In this document: one piece after another, positions 27,348-37,028 of the stretch
Layout: each line of letters opens with the position of its first letter
How positions within the stretch are numbered: position 1 is the first letter of the stretch
Assembly: GCA_019359695.1 (NCBI GenBank)
Contig: JAHHGV010000040.1
Location: 1 to 64,000 of the forward strand
Direction: 5' to 3'
Source: Brasilonema angustatum HA4187-MV1
GTDB taxonomy: Bacteria > Cyanobacteriota > Cyanobacteriia > Cyanobacteriales > Nostocaceae
Length of the DNA stretch: 64,000 nt
The notes under the pieces: model-generated
What the model saw: the letters and a program-made list of their open reading frames with translations, nothing else
The model's database searches: none
Told to the model about the DNA's origin: nothing
Position numbers and translations under genes: made by a program

Positions 27348-28343
27348 TTAATTGAAAATCGAAAAAGGATCTAGATTGCTCACAGAATTATCGATAACCC
27401 CACCTTTAATTTCTGAAAGCAGTCTAACATAGTCATTTAAGGCAAGATCAGGTTTAATCAGGGGTAACTTCTGGACATAGTTATATAACGACATTGCTGG
27501 TTCGATAATTTCCTCAAATTCCTGCTGCTTCTCCACTGCTTGTTTCTTCTCCTTTGCTGCCATTTCTCGATAAGTTTCTTGGTTACTGATTTTGGAAATA
27601 ACCCAATCTGCCATTCCTCCAAACCCTCGACTTTGTGTTTCGTAAGATTTGGCACGTTCTTCATGGGATTCAGCCGCTGCATAAGTCGTTGTTGCTTGAA
27701 ATACAACAGCGGCGTGAAGAATAAATAGCAAAGGCATTGGCACATTATGTAATTGTGTGCCGCAGGCTATGGGAAGCAATGCACCCAATACAAACTCACT
27801 GGCATCGATAGCTGTAATCAAACCATTCAGACTTTGCAGCAAGTCCACCTGAAAATCTATCACTAAGTCAGTCTTGGTAAGGACAATGGCCAAAGACATT
27901 GGACGATCTAACTCTCGCAATGCTTGACTAGCAAGTGTTGTCATCCTACCGATTTGATTGCTGCGCGTGTCACCTTGGGCGAGAGCATTGCAATCGCAAA
28001 ACAGCATGATGCCATCTGCTGTTTTCAAGTCTTGAAGCAAAGCTTTTGCTTGCTCACTTTCTTGAGTTTCCCGAATTGCTCCACCCCGGTAGTCAGCCCA
28101 AGCAAACTTCAAGATATTCTTTCCTTGGTAGCGCAAATAAAAATTATATTCTTGTCTTTGGTCTGTCAATGCCGGATATTTACCCTGCTGAATTTGCTCA
28201 GCCATTTCCATCCATCGTTTGTGGTCTTCTGGCTCAGCTGCCTTTAGTTTAAATCCTTCTATGCTTTGTTGCATACTCCCGTAGAGCGATGCCATATAAG
28301 TAGTTTTGCCGACTCCTGTGTGACCGAGCATGATGATTCGCAT
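27348..28343 (-). CDS. TRAFAC-like GTPase 2
   Basis: 331 residues. G1 GHTGVGKTTYMASLYG, G3 WADYRGGAIRETQESEQA, G4 VLTKTDL. It is closer to GTPase 3 than to GTPase 1 (same GAIRETQ and QIGRM segments). The C-terminal part is helical (EERAKSYETQSRGFGGMADW). A ribosome-binding GGAG lies 6 bp before the ATG at 28343; the ATG at 28355 is less likely. It follows adaptor B directly, with the stop and start touching. Confidence 0.85.
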   Translation of the reverse strand: MRIIMLGHTGVGKTTYMASLYGSMQQSIEGFKLKAAEPEDHKRWMEMAEQIQQGKYPALTDQRQEYNFYLRYQGKNILKFAWADYRGGAIRETQESEQAKALLQDLKTADGIMLFCDCNALAQGDTRSNQIGRMTTLASQALRELDRPMSLAIVLTKTDLVIDFQVDLLQSLNGLITAIDASEFVLGALLPIACGTQLHNVPMPLLFILHAAVVFQATTTYAAAESHEERAKSYETQSRGFGGMADWVISKISNQETYREMAAKEKKQAVEKQQEFEEIIEPAMSLYNYVQKLPLIKPDLALNDYVRLLSEIKGGVIDNSVSNLDPFSIFN

Positions 28344-28345
28344 AC

Positions 28346-29482
28346 TTATCTCCATTCCATAAAATCATCTTCTTCTGCGCTATCCTGCTCGGTTTTATCT
28401 CTGAAACCAAGCATTCTATTCTGGTTGGAGGATGAAACGCTTGAGTCACGATCATTTTGATGAAATCTAGGTCTGACAGAGGAATTATTTTTAACCAGAA
28501 GATTCACTGCAAAAGCAAGAAGCAGTAGAATCCAAGCAATGACCCCTCCGACAAAAGTATAGACCGCAACTTTAGCAGTTCCCAATTTTAGTATTTTAGC
28601 TACTAAAAATCCGCCAATCGCTCCAATTATTCCAGCACTCACTTGTAGCAATATGAAAACTATTTTATGCTTTCCACTACCAGAATTTTGTAGGTTCGGT
28701 GTGGGTTCACTTAATTTAGAAGCAGAGTCTGGCAAAGGAACAGGAGTTCTTTCCTGTATCCTAATTATCTTTTCCTTTGCTGTGACATCAGCAGCTGTGG
28801 CGTTGAGGAAAACTCCATTAATAGCATTGTTCCGCAATGCCAGACCCAAACACAAGGAAACATTGTTACCTGCGCGAATCTGATCAGCTGCAGCAGTCCA
28901 TAGATAATGCCTTTCTTCTTCCCGATCACACCATAGGTAAACTGCATCATCTTCTGCTACATTCAAGCTAAATTCTGTTCTATTTAAGTCAGCAGGAATT
29001 TCAACAATTGGGAGACAATCTTGGTAGTTTGTAGAAATAGCGACACTACTTCTGCTATCATATGACTTGACTCGCCAATTTGCGAATACGTATTGATGGT
29101 AGGGACGGCTAAATAAGCTTAAATTTTGACTAAAATAGTCAGGTATTTTAACTACGTCTTGACCTTCGAGTCTCGTGCAATACCCCACAAAGGTGTAAAG
29201 TGGACGCCCTCTTTGGTCTCGTGTTATATCTTCTTCATCGTTGGTATTGACTTGACTACCAAGGTCACGCGCCATGCAGGCTACCCCAACTACACAAAGC
29301 TTGTCATTGTTGAAAACTGCCCATCGCGGTTTGCCTGGTAAGTCTTCTGGAAGACGAGTCATCGTTTGGATATGAGCCATCATCCAATCCTGTTCTGCCC
29401 TACTAAAGTCATGAGGAAGAGCTAAGAGGCGAAAATCAACTTCATAAGTTCGACCATAGACAATCGCTGCCCAACGAGACAT
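28346..29482 (-). CDS. GTPase-linked adaptor B with two C-terminal membrane segments
   Basis: 378 residues. The N-terminal 150 residues match adaptor A (WAAIVYGRTYEVDFRLLALP; CVVGVACMARDLGS; DQRGRPLYTFVGYC). Residues about 275-335 hold two transmembrane helices (IVFILLQVSAGIIGAIGGFL; GGVIAWILLLLAFAVNLL) and a short polar tail. This would tether the GTPase pair to the membrane, whereas adaptor A has a coiled coil instead. Located between two GTPases in one minus-strand operon. Confidence 0.75.
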   Translation of the reverse strand: MSRWAAIVYGRTYEVDFRLLALPHDFSRAEQDWMMAHIQTMTRLPEDLPGKPRWAVFNNDKLCVVGVACMARDLGSQVNTNDEEDITRDQRGRPLYTFVGYCTRLEGQDVVKIPDYFSQNLSLFSRPYHQYVFANWRVKSYDSRSSVAISTNYQDCLPIVEIPADLNRTEFSLNVAEDDAVYLWCDREEERHYLWTAAADQIRAGNNVSLCLGLALRNNAINGVFLNATAADVTAKEKIIRIQERTPVPLPDSASKLSEPTPNLQNSGSGKHKIVFILLQVSAGIIGAIGGFLVAKILKLGTAKVAVYTFVGGVIAWILLLLAFAVNLLVKNNSSVRPRFHQNDRDSSVSSSNQNRMLGFRDKTEQDSAEEDDFMEWR

Positions 29483-29519
29483 TTGTTTATCTCCTTATTT
29501 TATTTTCCATCTAGTCCTG

Positions 29520-30443
29520 TTACTCGTTAAATGAAAGATACGTCTGCAATGCTTCCACAGGTTCAATCAGAGGTTCTAATTCATTGTACTTTGCGATCGC
29601 TTTTTCTAGACTCTCCTGAGACATTTCCCTGTAAGTTGTATTGCCTTGGAAAATATCCCATAATTCCTGTACAAAACCACCAAAACCATAAGTTTGTTTT
29701 TCATAATATTCTGCCATCTGCTGATGTTCATTAATTTCTTTTGCAAGATAATTTGCTTGAAGATAGACTCCAATATAGAGTACAAATAGTAGAGGTATTT
29801 GAACATTCATCGGTTCTGGACCGCAGGTGATCGGAATCATCATACTTGTGATATGCTCACTGACCTTTATAGCTTTCGCTAATCCCTCAAAGGGTTTGAG
29901 ATCATCCTCACTTAGTTCATCGACTAAATCTGCTTTAGTTAGAACAATCGCCAGTCCAATCGGACGCTCTATATTTCTCAACGCATTTGTAATCAGTGCA
30001 GCCATCCTACCAATTTGATTTCGGCGTGCATCTTTTTGTACAAGAGCCTGACAATCACAAAAAATCAAAACACCATCTGCCTGCTGTAAATCTTTTTGTA
30101 ACAATCTAGCCTGTTCGCTATCTTGAGTTTCTCGGATAGCTCCCCCCCGATAGTCAGCCCATGTAAAGGGGAAAATATCTTTACCTTGATACTGTAAGTA
30201 AAATTGATACTCATGCCTTTGGTCTGTAGGGGCAGGATACTTATTCTGTTTAATCTTTTTAAAAAGTTTTATTAGCCTATTGTGATCATTGAGATGAGTT
30301 GCCCGCAAACTGAATCCTTCAATGCCTTTTTGTAAAGTGCCGTACATAGATGCCATGAACGTTGTTTTGCCAACCCCTTCATGACCAATCTCCACAATTC
30401 TCATATTTTTAGGCTGTAAGTTTGCTTTTAAGTAAGTAGGCAT
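29520..30443 (-). CDS. TRAFAC-like GTPase 3
   Basis: 307 residues. G1 GHEGVGKTTFMASMYG, G3 WADYRGGAIRETQDSEQA, G4 VLTKADL. A helical tail (EKQTYGFGGFVQELWDIFQG) follows. It is the first gene of the minus-strand operon. A start at 30404 (MRIVEIGHEG) would match the other GTPases better and drop a 13-residue leader; no clear ribosome-binding site decides it. Confidence 0.85.
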   Translation of the reverse strand: MPTYLKANLQPKNMRIVEIGHEGVGKTTFMASMYGTLQKGIEGFSLRATHLNDHNRLIKLFKKIKQNKYPAPTDQRHEYQFYLQYQGKDIFPFTWADYRGGAIRETQDSEQARLLQKDLQQADGVLIFCDCQALVQKDARRNQIGRMAALITNALRNIERPIGLAIVLTKADLVDELSEDDLKPFEGLAKAIKVSEHITSMMIPITCGPEPMNVQIPLLFVLYIGVYLQANYLAKEINEHQQMAEYYEKQTYGFGGFVQELWDIFQGNTTYREMSQESLEKAIAKYNELEPLIEPVEALQTYLSFNE

Positions 30444-30931
30444 GATTAAACAAAACTATATTAATTTATGTAAAGCGCCATCAATGCTTTAAAAATAGGC
30501 TTTTAAACAATTTACATTTCTTAATATAGTTGTGTTTTTTAGCGCCCATCTACTTAGTAAGTAGGTGTAAGTGAAATCAACTTATGCACTTAATAAGATG
30601 GAACGTCGATTGTAGATAGCTGAAACATTTCGCAGCCGCAGTGCTTTTGAGCCGCAGATACAGACAATGCTTCCTTTACGTACGCGCACGTTATGCCTAA
30701 TCCGGTCTTTTTGTACAGTGTGTAAGTCCTAAAATTGAGTTAAGATAAGAATAAAAAATCTCCTGATTTCTTACTCACTATTATCATGGCAATATTCAAA
30801 TACGATGGCTAGACCTTATTTATAAAGTAAATCTTAAATTTTTAAGGCGGGTTATGCCATCGCTAGTGCGTTAGCGACAGAGGAGCACACACAGAAAGCA
30901 GCTTAATGTTTACTTTTATAAATTAACTTTT
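30444..30931. promoter_or_regulatory. Divergent control region between GTPase and Hsp70/STAND operons
   Basis: About 490 bp. It contains the perfect inverted repeat CTACTTAGTAAGTAG at 30550-30564, a nearby GTAAGTGAAATCAACTTA pair, and a GCGTTAGCGA small-repeat fragment near 30865. It must drive two operons in opposite directions; exact promoters cannot be assigned. Confidence 0.45.
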
Positions 30932-32491
30932 ATGTCCTCACATAAAGTTGGATTTGACTTTGGTACAGCTAACTCAGTAGTTTCGTACCTTGAGAACGGT
31001 AAGTTACATACCTTTGAGTACGAGTCTCAAAATAGACAAAAACACATCCCATCCTTGATTGTATATGATGGTGATGGCATAGTAATTGGTGATGCAGCTC
31101 GTAGTAAAATAATACAAAACTCGAATATAAAGGGCTATGGGCGCTTTCAGAAGCAACTACTTTTTCATGCCTTAGAGTATTTGAATCGTGATAGAGATCA
31201 GCGCCATCGTGCCAGTGTCACAGCAGATTTTTTACGTGAGTTATTGTTTTCCAAAGTAGTTAAGAGTTCTAGTTTTACTCAGCAAAAAGGTAATATTGAA
31301 AGCTTAGTTATATCTATACCAGAAAGTTATTACAGAGATATTGCCAGTCAAGAAAGAGTATGCTTAGACCATCTGATTGTGAATGAGCTGGGCATAGAAG
31401 AAAAGAATTTTCAATTCATTAGCGAGTCTATTGCTGCTACTGCATACTGGATTTGGGAAAAGCAACGCCAAAACCTAGAAACGCATGGCAACCTATTGAT
31501 TTGCAACATGGGGAGTAATAGTTTTAATCTGAGTTTGTGTTCCATCAGTACAACAAACAAAGTTAAGGTTCTCTATTCAGACTCACAGGAAGATGCGGGT
31601 TTTGCCTTTGATCGTCGATGTGTGCAATTTGCATATACTCAAAAACATGGATATCCTTTAGCTAAGGAAAACCCTGAATTCATTCGTTTGCTGAAAGATT
31701 TTGGACTAAAAAAAATTGGCTTTCATCAAGAAAGTACTAGCAAACTGATTACATATTTGAAAATGCCAGAGGCAATGGCAGAATACAACCTCTATTGCTT
31801 TGGTGGTGGTTATGCAGTCAAATGCCGACACATCAGTGAAGCATTTGCACCTATCAGAAAAGGAATTCAGGAGATTATCCAACGTTTGCACATCTGGATG
31901 CAATCCCATCAACAATCGTTTGATTTTCTGTTTATAATAGGCGGTTTCTACCAATTTATCCTGACTCAAAATGCTATCCTGCAAGCTCTTGACATTCAAA
32001 AAAACGATCCACGTTTTGATCCTAGCTTCAACAATGCTTACAGTTCTTTTGCAATCTCTCACGGTGCGTGCATAATAGCTAACAGCTTAATTGACCCAGT
32101 TGAAAGATGTGCATATACACTTGGTATTGTCGGGGAAAGTTTGAATGCTAATGCTGAAAGAGAACAACAGTTGATTCCGATTATACGAAGTGGCACAAAT
32201 TTAGATGACTTACTAAACCCCAAATTTATTGAGAAGCCTTTACTAACAGCATTTACAGGACATTTATCAACTATAACTGTATGGGTAGATGTCCACTTAC
32301 AAAAATGTATTTTCAAGGAAATGAAGCTAAATGGTATCCAATTACCAAACTATTCTTGCGAAAATCACTGGCGAGTAGGAATGCGAGTCAGCCATTCAAA
32401 TATATTGTATTTAGTGATTGAAGAGTGTAAAGATAAGCAAAGCTTAGAATACGAGTTGGGAATTCTTGCAGATATTATTGTACCACAATAA
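30932..32491 (+). CDS. Hsp70-like actin-fold protein
   Basis: 519 residues. Phosphate-1 is VGFDFGTANSVVSYL, the adenosine motif is FLFIIGGFYQF, and a strand-rich C-terminal region follows. Phosphate-2 reads LICNMGSNSFNLSL, where the usual Asp is Asn and a Gly-Gly pair is lost, so ATP hydrolysis may be weak or absent. It is shorter than DnaK. Divergent Hsp70s beside STAND genes are a known part of bacterial conflict loci. The next gene starts 56 bp on, so both are probably co-transcribed. No clear ribosome-binding site precedes the ATG. Confidence 0.8.
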   Translation: MSSHKVGFDFGTANSVVSYLENGKLHTFEYESQNRQKHIPSLIVYDGDGIVIGDAARSKIIQNSNIKGYGRFQKQLLFHALEYLNRDRDQRHRASVTADFLRELLFSKVVKSSSFTQQKGNIESLVISIPESYYRDIASQERVCLDHLIVNELGIEEKNFQFISESIAATAYWIWEKQRQNLETHGNLLICNMGSNSFNLSLCSISTTNKVKVLYSDSQEDAGFAFDRRCVQFAYTQKHGYPLAKENPEFIRLLKDFGLKKIGFHQESTSKLITYLKMPEAMAEYNLYCFGGGYAVKCRHISEAFAPIRKGIQEIIQRLHIWMQSHQQSFDFLFIIGGFYQFILTQNAILQALDIQKNDPRFDPSFNNAYSSFAISHGACIIANSLIDPVERCAYTLGIVGESLNANAEREQQLIPIIRSGTNLDDLLNPKFIEKPLLTAFTGHLSTITVWVDVHLQKCIFKEMKLNGIQLPNYSCENHWRVGMRVSHSNILYLVIEECKDKQSLEYELGILADIIVPQ

Positions 32492-32547
32492 AAGTAAAGC
32501 TTTGTTTATTGTCAAATGAAGATACAAGCAATTAAGGAAGCTAAATT

Positions 32548-35500
32548 ATGTCCAGCAATGAAAATTTTACTAGCTCTGCACAAAAAGCAGGCTTCGTGAG
32601 TCAGGGGGGTACGACAAATATTGGTAGTCAGACCTATTTTTTTGGGCAATCTGCTACAACTTCACAGCCTACGGATTTTCCCATTAACGTTCCCCTCAGT
32701 AACGCTACAAAGTTTATCGGTCGTGAGGATGAACTTAAATTTATTCATGAGCAACTCATGCAGTTTGATGTTCCAATTGCCCTCTATGGTAATGGTGGTG
32801 TTGGCAAAACAGAGCTAGTTATTCAATATGCATTAACATACAAAAGAAGCTATGAAGGTGGTATTTGCTGGCTCTTTGCTAGAGACACAGATATAGCAAA
32901 AAGTATTTTGTCCTTTGCTCATTCGTTTCTTGGTATAATCCCTCCACAAGACTTAAATATCCAAAATCAGTTGGAATTTTGTTGGTCACGTTGGCGTGAA
33001 GGAGAAGTTTTAATTGTTTGCGATGACGTAAACAATTTTGACAAAATCTGGGAATACTTACCTTCAAAATCCCGTTTTAAGGTATTGATTACAACACGCT
33101 TAACCTATGCTCCGCCTGGTACTGGTATTAAATGTTCAGAGATTCCTGTTTTGAATGAGCCTTTTGCTTTGGATCTGCTGAGATCAAGTCTTAGAGACGG
33201 CGATAACCGCATTAATGAAGAAATTGATTATGCACGGGAACTTTGTCAATGGCTCGATTATTTACCCCTAGGTTTGGAGTTGGTAGGTCGTTATTTAGCT
33301 CGGAAACAGGATTTATCTTTGTCAGCAATGCTTGAACGATTGAAAGAAGAAAAGCTTGCTCAAAAAGCTATTAGTCCTATTAGTACTGCTTTTGATCTGA
33401 GTTGGAACGACTTGAGCGATGATGCAAAGCATCTCAGTTATTTCCTGAGTTTATTTGCTCTTGCCCCTATTCCTTGGTTGATAGTTGAACATTTACAGTT
33501 CGATCAAAAACCTGACAATATAGAAGAACTGAGAGATGACTGGCTGCTCAAATTTAGTCTCCTGCAACGTCAAGAAACTGGCTTATATAAATTTCACCAT
33601 CTTGTCCGTGAATTCATACAACACAAGCTTGATGAACTTGATAGTGCAAATGCTATAAAAGAAAGCTTCTACCATGAGATGGTGAATTTAGTAGCTCTAC
33701 TGCTTAATGAAGAAGTTCCTGATGCAATAGAAACTACTCCAATTATCCTAATTGTGGCACACATTGAAGAAATAGCAAAAACCTTCTCTCATCTAATGGA
33801 CTATGGGGAACTGTTCGTATCTTATAGGTGGCTGCTGGGTATTTATATTTATTTAGGAATTTATATTCAAGCCGTAGGATGGGGTGAAAAATATAAATTA
33901 GAAATAGAATCTCGTTTTAGCAAAGAAGACGAGCGCTATTTTGTTATTCAATATCTACTAACTCAGGTATATTCACGACAGGGAAACTTCAACAAAGCGG
34001 AAAAATACCTGATAGAACTACTGCAACACATAAAAAATGCCTTTAACGAAGAAGATACCAAAGCTGTTTTTAAAGCTCTAGTATTGAGTGATTTAGGAAG
34101 GCTATTAGCTACTCAAGGTCATTTTGAAAGCGCAGAGAATAATTGCAGAGAAGCCTTGATAATTATGGAGGGAATAGTTGCTAAACAAGACCGTAACCTC
34201 ACTCCCAATTTGAAACTCGATCTGATTCCAAGTTTAAGTGCTTTAGCTGATGTCTGTCGAATTCGAGGACAATATAAGGAGGCTGAGAAACTTTATCAAA
34301 GACTATTTGAATTAGGAGATGTTGAATCTGATGAATCTGAAGAAATTGAAGAATACTTACAGAAAAATCCTGTGATTATTGTTGATGTTTTTATCAAGTT
34401 TTCTACTCTTTATCTGGAAGAAGGTTTAACTGATGCTGCTGAAACTTTTTGTGAAAATGCTAAAAACATTGTAGAGAATGTTTTTGGAAATGACCATCCC
34501 ATATATGCCATATGTTTGAGTAATTTAGCAGAAGTATATCTTATTCAAGGGCGACATCAAAAAGCCGAAGAATTTTGCCTAAAAGCTATTGATATTAACA
34601 AATCTAAAGATAATACTGGACATCCTACTCATGCTATCAACCTCATGAATCTTGGTTCAATTTACACTGCACAAGATCGTCATGAAGATGCAGAAATATT
34701 TTATAGAGAAGCATTAGAAATCCAAGAACGGATTTATGGACAAGAACATACAGATGTTGCAGAATCTTTATTGCGTTTGGCGGTAAATTATCTGGAACAA
34801 GGATTTACTGATAAAGCCAAGTCAAACCTGACGAAAGCACAAAAAATGTACAAATCTGTACTTGGTATAAATCACCCGAGGTATGGTGAATTGCTGTGTG
34901 TCCTTGCCAATGTTAGTTATTTTCAAAAAAATTACAAAAACACTGAGAATCTATACAGAGAAGCTATTAATGTGTTTACACAAACCCTAGGAGATAACCA
35001 TCCCAAATTAGGTGAAAAATTGTCTGTTTTCGCTGGTTTTTTAGTTAGCCAAAATCGTCAAGCAGATGCAGAACCTTTATATCAAAGGTCATTAGCAGTG
35101 GCAAAGCAGGTATTTGGGGAAGATAACCCAAATGTTTGTGAATATATGCTGCAGATTGCAGAGTTAAACCGTTCTCTTGGTCGCGAAGATGAGGCGGAAA
35201 ACATGTATGCTCAGGCAATTGGTATATATGATCAAGACAAGTCAATTAATCCTGATTTTTCAGAGGGATTGATGAGACTGATAGAGGTTTATGAGTTTCA
35301 ACGTCGTGATGATGAGGTAGTTGCTTTATACAAAAGGTTATTGGAAGTAAGCCGACGACTACTTGGTAAAGAACATCCAAATATCGTTAATATTCTGAAT
35401 AAATTAGCAAAATATCTAACAGAACAAAAGTTTTATCAAGAAGCTGCTGGGTTCTATGAAGAAGCATTAAATATTAGAAAGATTATTTTTAACGAAAAAC

Positions 35501-36393
35501 ACCCCAGCATTGCTAATAATATGGTTAATCTTGCTTATGTTTATCAATCACTAGCAAGGTTTAACGAAGCAGAAGAATTATATCGTCAGGCTCTAGAAAT
35601 TAATACTAGTGCATATGGTGAATCACATCAAAAAGTTGTTGTGATTCAGAAAGCTTTAGTTCAATTAGATAATCATACAAAACTTAGTAAATCTAATAAA
35701 AAAGAACTTAATTCTCAAAATTATGAATCTAGTATGTACAGTGCTAGTAAATCAGAAGTATTACCAAGAGAACAGCCAGCTAATAATGAAACAGCAGTTC
35801 AGAGTCAAGAAATTAAAGAACAATCCACCGATGTAGAAAGCAAACTCTCAGAGAGGGAAAATTTACAACAGCAAAAAGCTAAACTGGAAAATGATCTGAA
35901 AAATTTGACACAGCAAAATAATCAACTTGAAGATAATCTGAAAAAATTGCAAGAGCAACAAAAGCTGTTTGAGGCGCAGATTGAGAATTATCAGCAAAAA
36001 AATTTGGTAGATCAATCAACTATAAAGACTGTTGCACAAGAATTAATTAGATTAACTCGGGAAGAAGATGCAAAACTATCTGAACCTTTAGCAGTTGTTC
36101 TTAATGATTTAGCACAGCAAAGACAAAATTATCAGCAAAAATGGGATAAACTACAAACAGTAATTCAACAATTCAACAAATACGCAGAAGAAACAGATGA
36201 AATTAGTTTTCATCTCAATGTTCACTATCAAGCTGATTGTGTTCTGACTCAAAATCTTCTACCCCTTAACAGGAATAAAGTAGATAGAATTATACAAACA
36301 GTTCGTCAATTATTAGCTGAACTGGACAAAGAACTCTCTGATGCTCGGATTCAACACGAGACAGCGCAGAAAAAATCTATTGTTACCTTTTAA
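32548..36393 (+). CDS. STAND NTPase with NB-ARC, TPR and coiled coil (1281 aa)
   Basis: Domains: a short N-terminal Gly/Thr/Asn-rich segment (QGGTTNIGSQTYFFGQ, about residues 15-32); NB-ARC with P-loop GNGGVGKTEL (near 81), Walker B VLIVCDDVN (near 155) and LITTRL; a winged-helix region (FDLSWNDLSDDAKHLSYFLS); many TPRs (about residues 430-1050); and a C-terminal coiled coil (about 1095-1160) with a small helical end. STAND proteins oligomerise after ligand binding by their repeats. There is no fused N-terminal effector, so one probably acts in trans. It is co-directional with the Hsp70-like and radical SAM genes. Confidence 0.9.
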   Translation: MSSNENFTSSAQKAGFVSQGGTTNIGSQTYFFGQSATTSQPTDFPINVPLSNATKFIGREDELKFIHEQLMQFDVPIALYGNGGVGKTELVIQYALTYKRSYEGGICWLFARDTDIAKSILSFAHSFLGIIPPQDLNIQNQLEFCWSRWREGEVLIVCDDVNNFDKIWEYLPSKSRFKVLITTRLTYAPPGTGIKCSEIPVLNEPFALDLLRSSLRDGDNRINEEIDYARELCQWLDYLPLGLELVGRYLARKQDLSLSAMLERLKEEKLAQKAISPISTAFDLSWNDLSDDAKHLSYFLSLFALAPIPWLIVEHLQFDQKPDNIEELRDDWLLKFSLLQRQETGLYKFHHLVREFIQHKLDELDSANAIKESFYHEMVNLVALLLNEEVPDAIETTPIILIVAHIEEIAKTFSHLMDYGELFVSYRWLLGIYIYLGIYIQAVGWGEKYKLEIESRFSKEDERYFVIQYLLTQVYSRQGNFNKAEKYLIELLQHIKNAFNEEDTKAVFKALVLSDLGRLLATQGHFESAENNCREALIIMEGIVAKQDRNLTPNLKLDLIPSLSALADVCRIRGQYKEAEKLYQRLFELGDVESDESEEIEEYLQKNPVIIVDVFIKFSTLYLEEGLTDAAETFCENAKNIVENVFGNDHPIYAICLSNLAEVYLIQGRHQKAEEFCLKAIDINKSKDNTGHPTHAINLMNLGSIYTAQDRHEDAEIFYREALEIQERIYGQEHTDVAESLLRLAVNYLEQGFTDKAKSNLTKAQKMYKSVLGINHPRYGELLCVLANVSYFQKNYKNTENLYREAINVFTQTLGDNHPKLGEKLSVFAGFLVSQNRQADAEPLYQRSLAVAKQVFGEDNPNVCEYMLQIAELNRSLGREDEAENMYAQAIGIYDQDKSINPDFSEGLMRLIEVYEFQRRDDEVVALYKRLLEVSRRLLGKEHPNIVNILNKLAKYLTEQKFYQEAAGFYEEALNIRKIIFNEKHPSIANNMVNLAYVYQSLARFNEAEELYRQALEINTSAYGESHQKVVVIQKALVQLDNHTKLSKSNKKELNSQNYESSMYSASKSEVLPREQPANNETAVQSQEIKEQSTDVESKLSERENLQQQKAKLENDLKNLTQQNNQLEDNLKKLQEQQKLFEAQIENYQQKNLVDQSTIKTVAQELIRLTREEDAKLSEPLAVVLNDLAQQRQNYQQKWDKLQTVIQQFNKYAEETDEISFHLNVHYQADCVLTQNLLPLNRNKVDRIIQTVRQLLAELDKELSDARIQHETAQKKSIVTF

Positions 36394-36395
36394 AT

Positions 36396-37028
36396 ATGTC
36401 TCTCCTAAATATTGCAGAAATTTGTCCTGCTACACACACTCTCGGTCCTGGACAACGTTTTGCGATCTGGGTTCAAGGTTGCTGTTTTCGTTGCCAAAAC
36501 TGCATTTCTCCAGATTGGATACCCATGATGAAAGCAACTTTAATCGAGCCGAAACTTTTAGCAGATATGGTGCTTTCTACCCCCGATACAGAGGGTATAA
36601 CAGTTTCAGGAGGTGAACCAATGCTTCAAGCAAAGGCTCTCTTTGAGCTATTCACTCTCCTAAAACAAGAACGAGATATATCCATCATTTGTTTTACGGG
36701 TTTTACCTTAGAGCAACTTCGGTCAAAATGCGATTCCAATATCAATAAAGTTCTAAATATCATCGATGTCCTTATTGATGGGCAATATATACAAAAGCTT
36801 AACGACAACAAGGGTTGGCGTGGCTCCTCCAACCAAGTAATTCATTTTCTGTCTTCTAGATATTTGCCGCAAGCCAATTTATTTCTTGAGCGTGAACGTA
36901 ATGTAGAGATTCATTTACGCAATGACGCGGCTTTAATGGTTGGTATACCCCCGCATAATTTTCAAAGAGCCTTCGAGCAAACAATTGAAAATCTAAGTGG
37001 TCATCATGAACTGCGTACACCAGAGTGA
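36396..37028 (+). CDS. Radical SAM 4Fe-4S protein (activase-like)
   Basis: 210 residues. The cluster motif CxxxCxxC is visible (GCCFRCQNC), followed by the SAM-binding motif TVSGGEP. The compact size and ATHTLGPGQRFAIWVQGC start resemble NrdG/PflA-type activating enzymes, which put a glycyl radical on a partner. No glycyl-radical enzyme is seen nearby, so the substrate is unknown; the STAND or another island protein could be modified. It starts 2 bp after the STAND stop. Confidence 0.85.
   Translation: MSLLNIAEICPATHTLGPGQRFAIWVQGCCFRCQNCISPDWIPMMKATLIEPKLLADMVLSTPDTEGITVSGGEPMLQAKALFELFTLLKQERDISIICFTGFTLEQLRSKCDSNINKVLNIIDVLIDGQYIQKLNDNKGWRGSSNQVIHFLSSRYLPQANLFLERERNVEIHLRNDAALMVGIPPHNFQRAFEQTIENLSGHHELRTPE

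Noticed and set aside
34846-34861. Palindrome-like GTACAAATCTGTAC inside the STAND gene
   Set aside because: It encodes ordinary TPR codons, lacks the GGGT/ACCC flanks, and has one centre mismatch; coincidence is likely.
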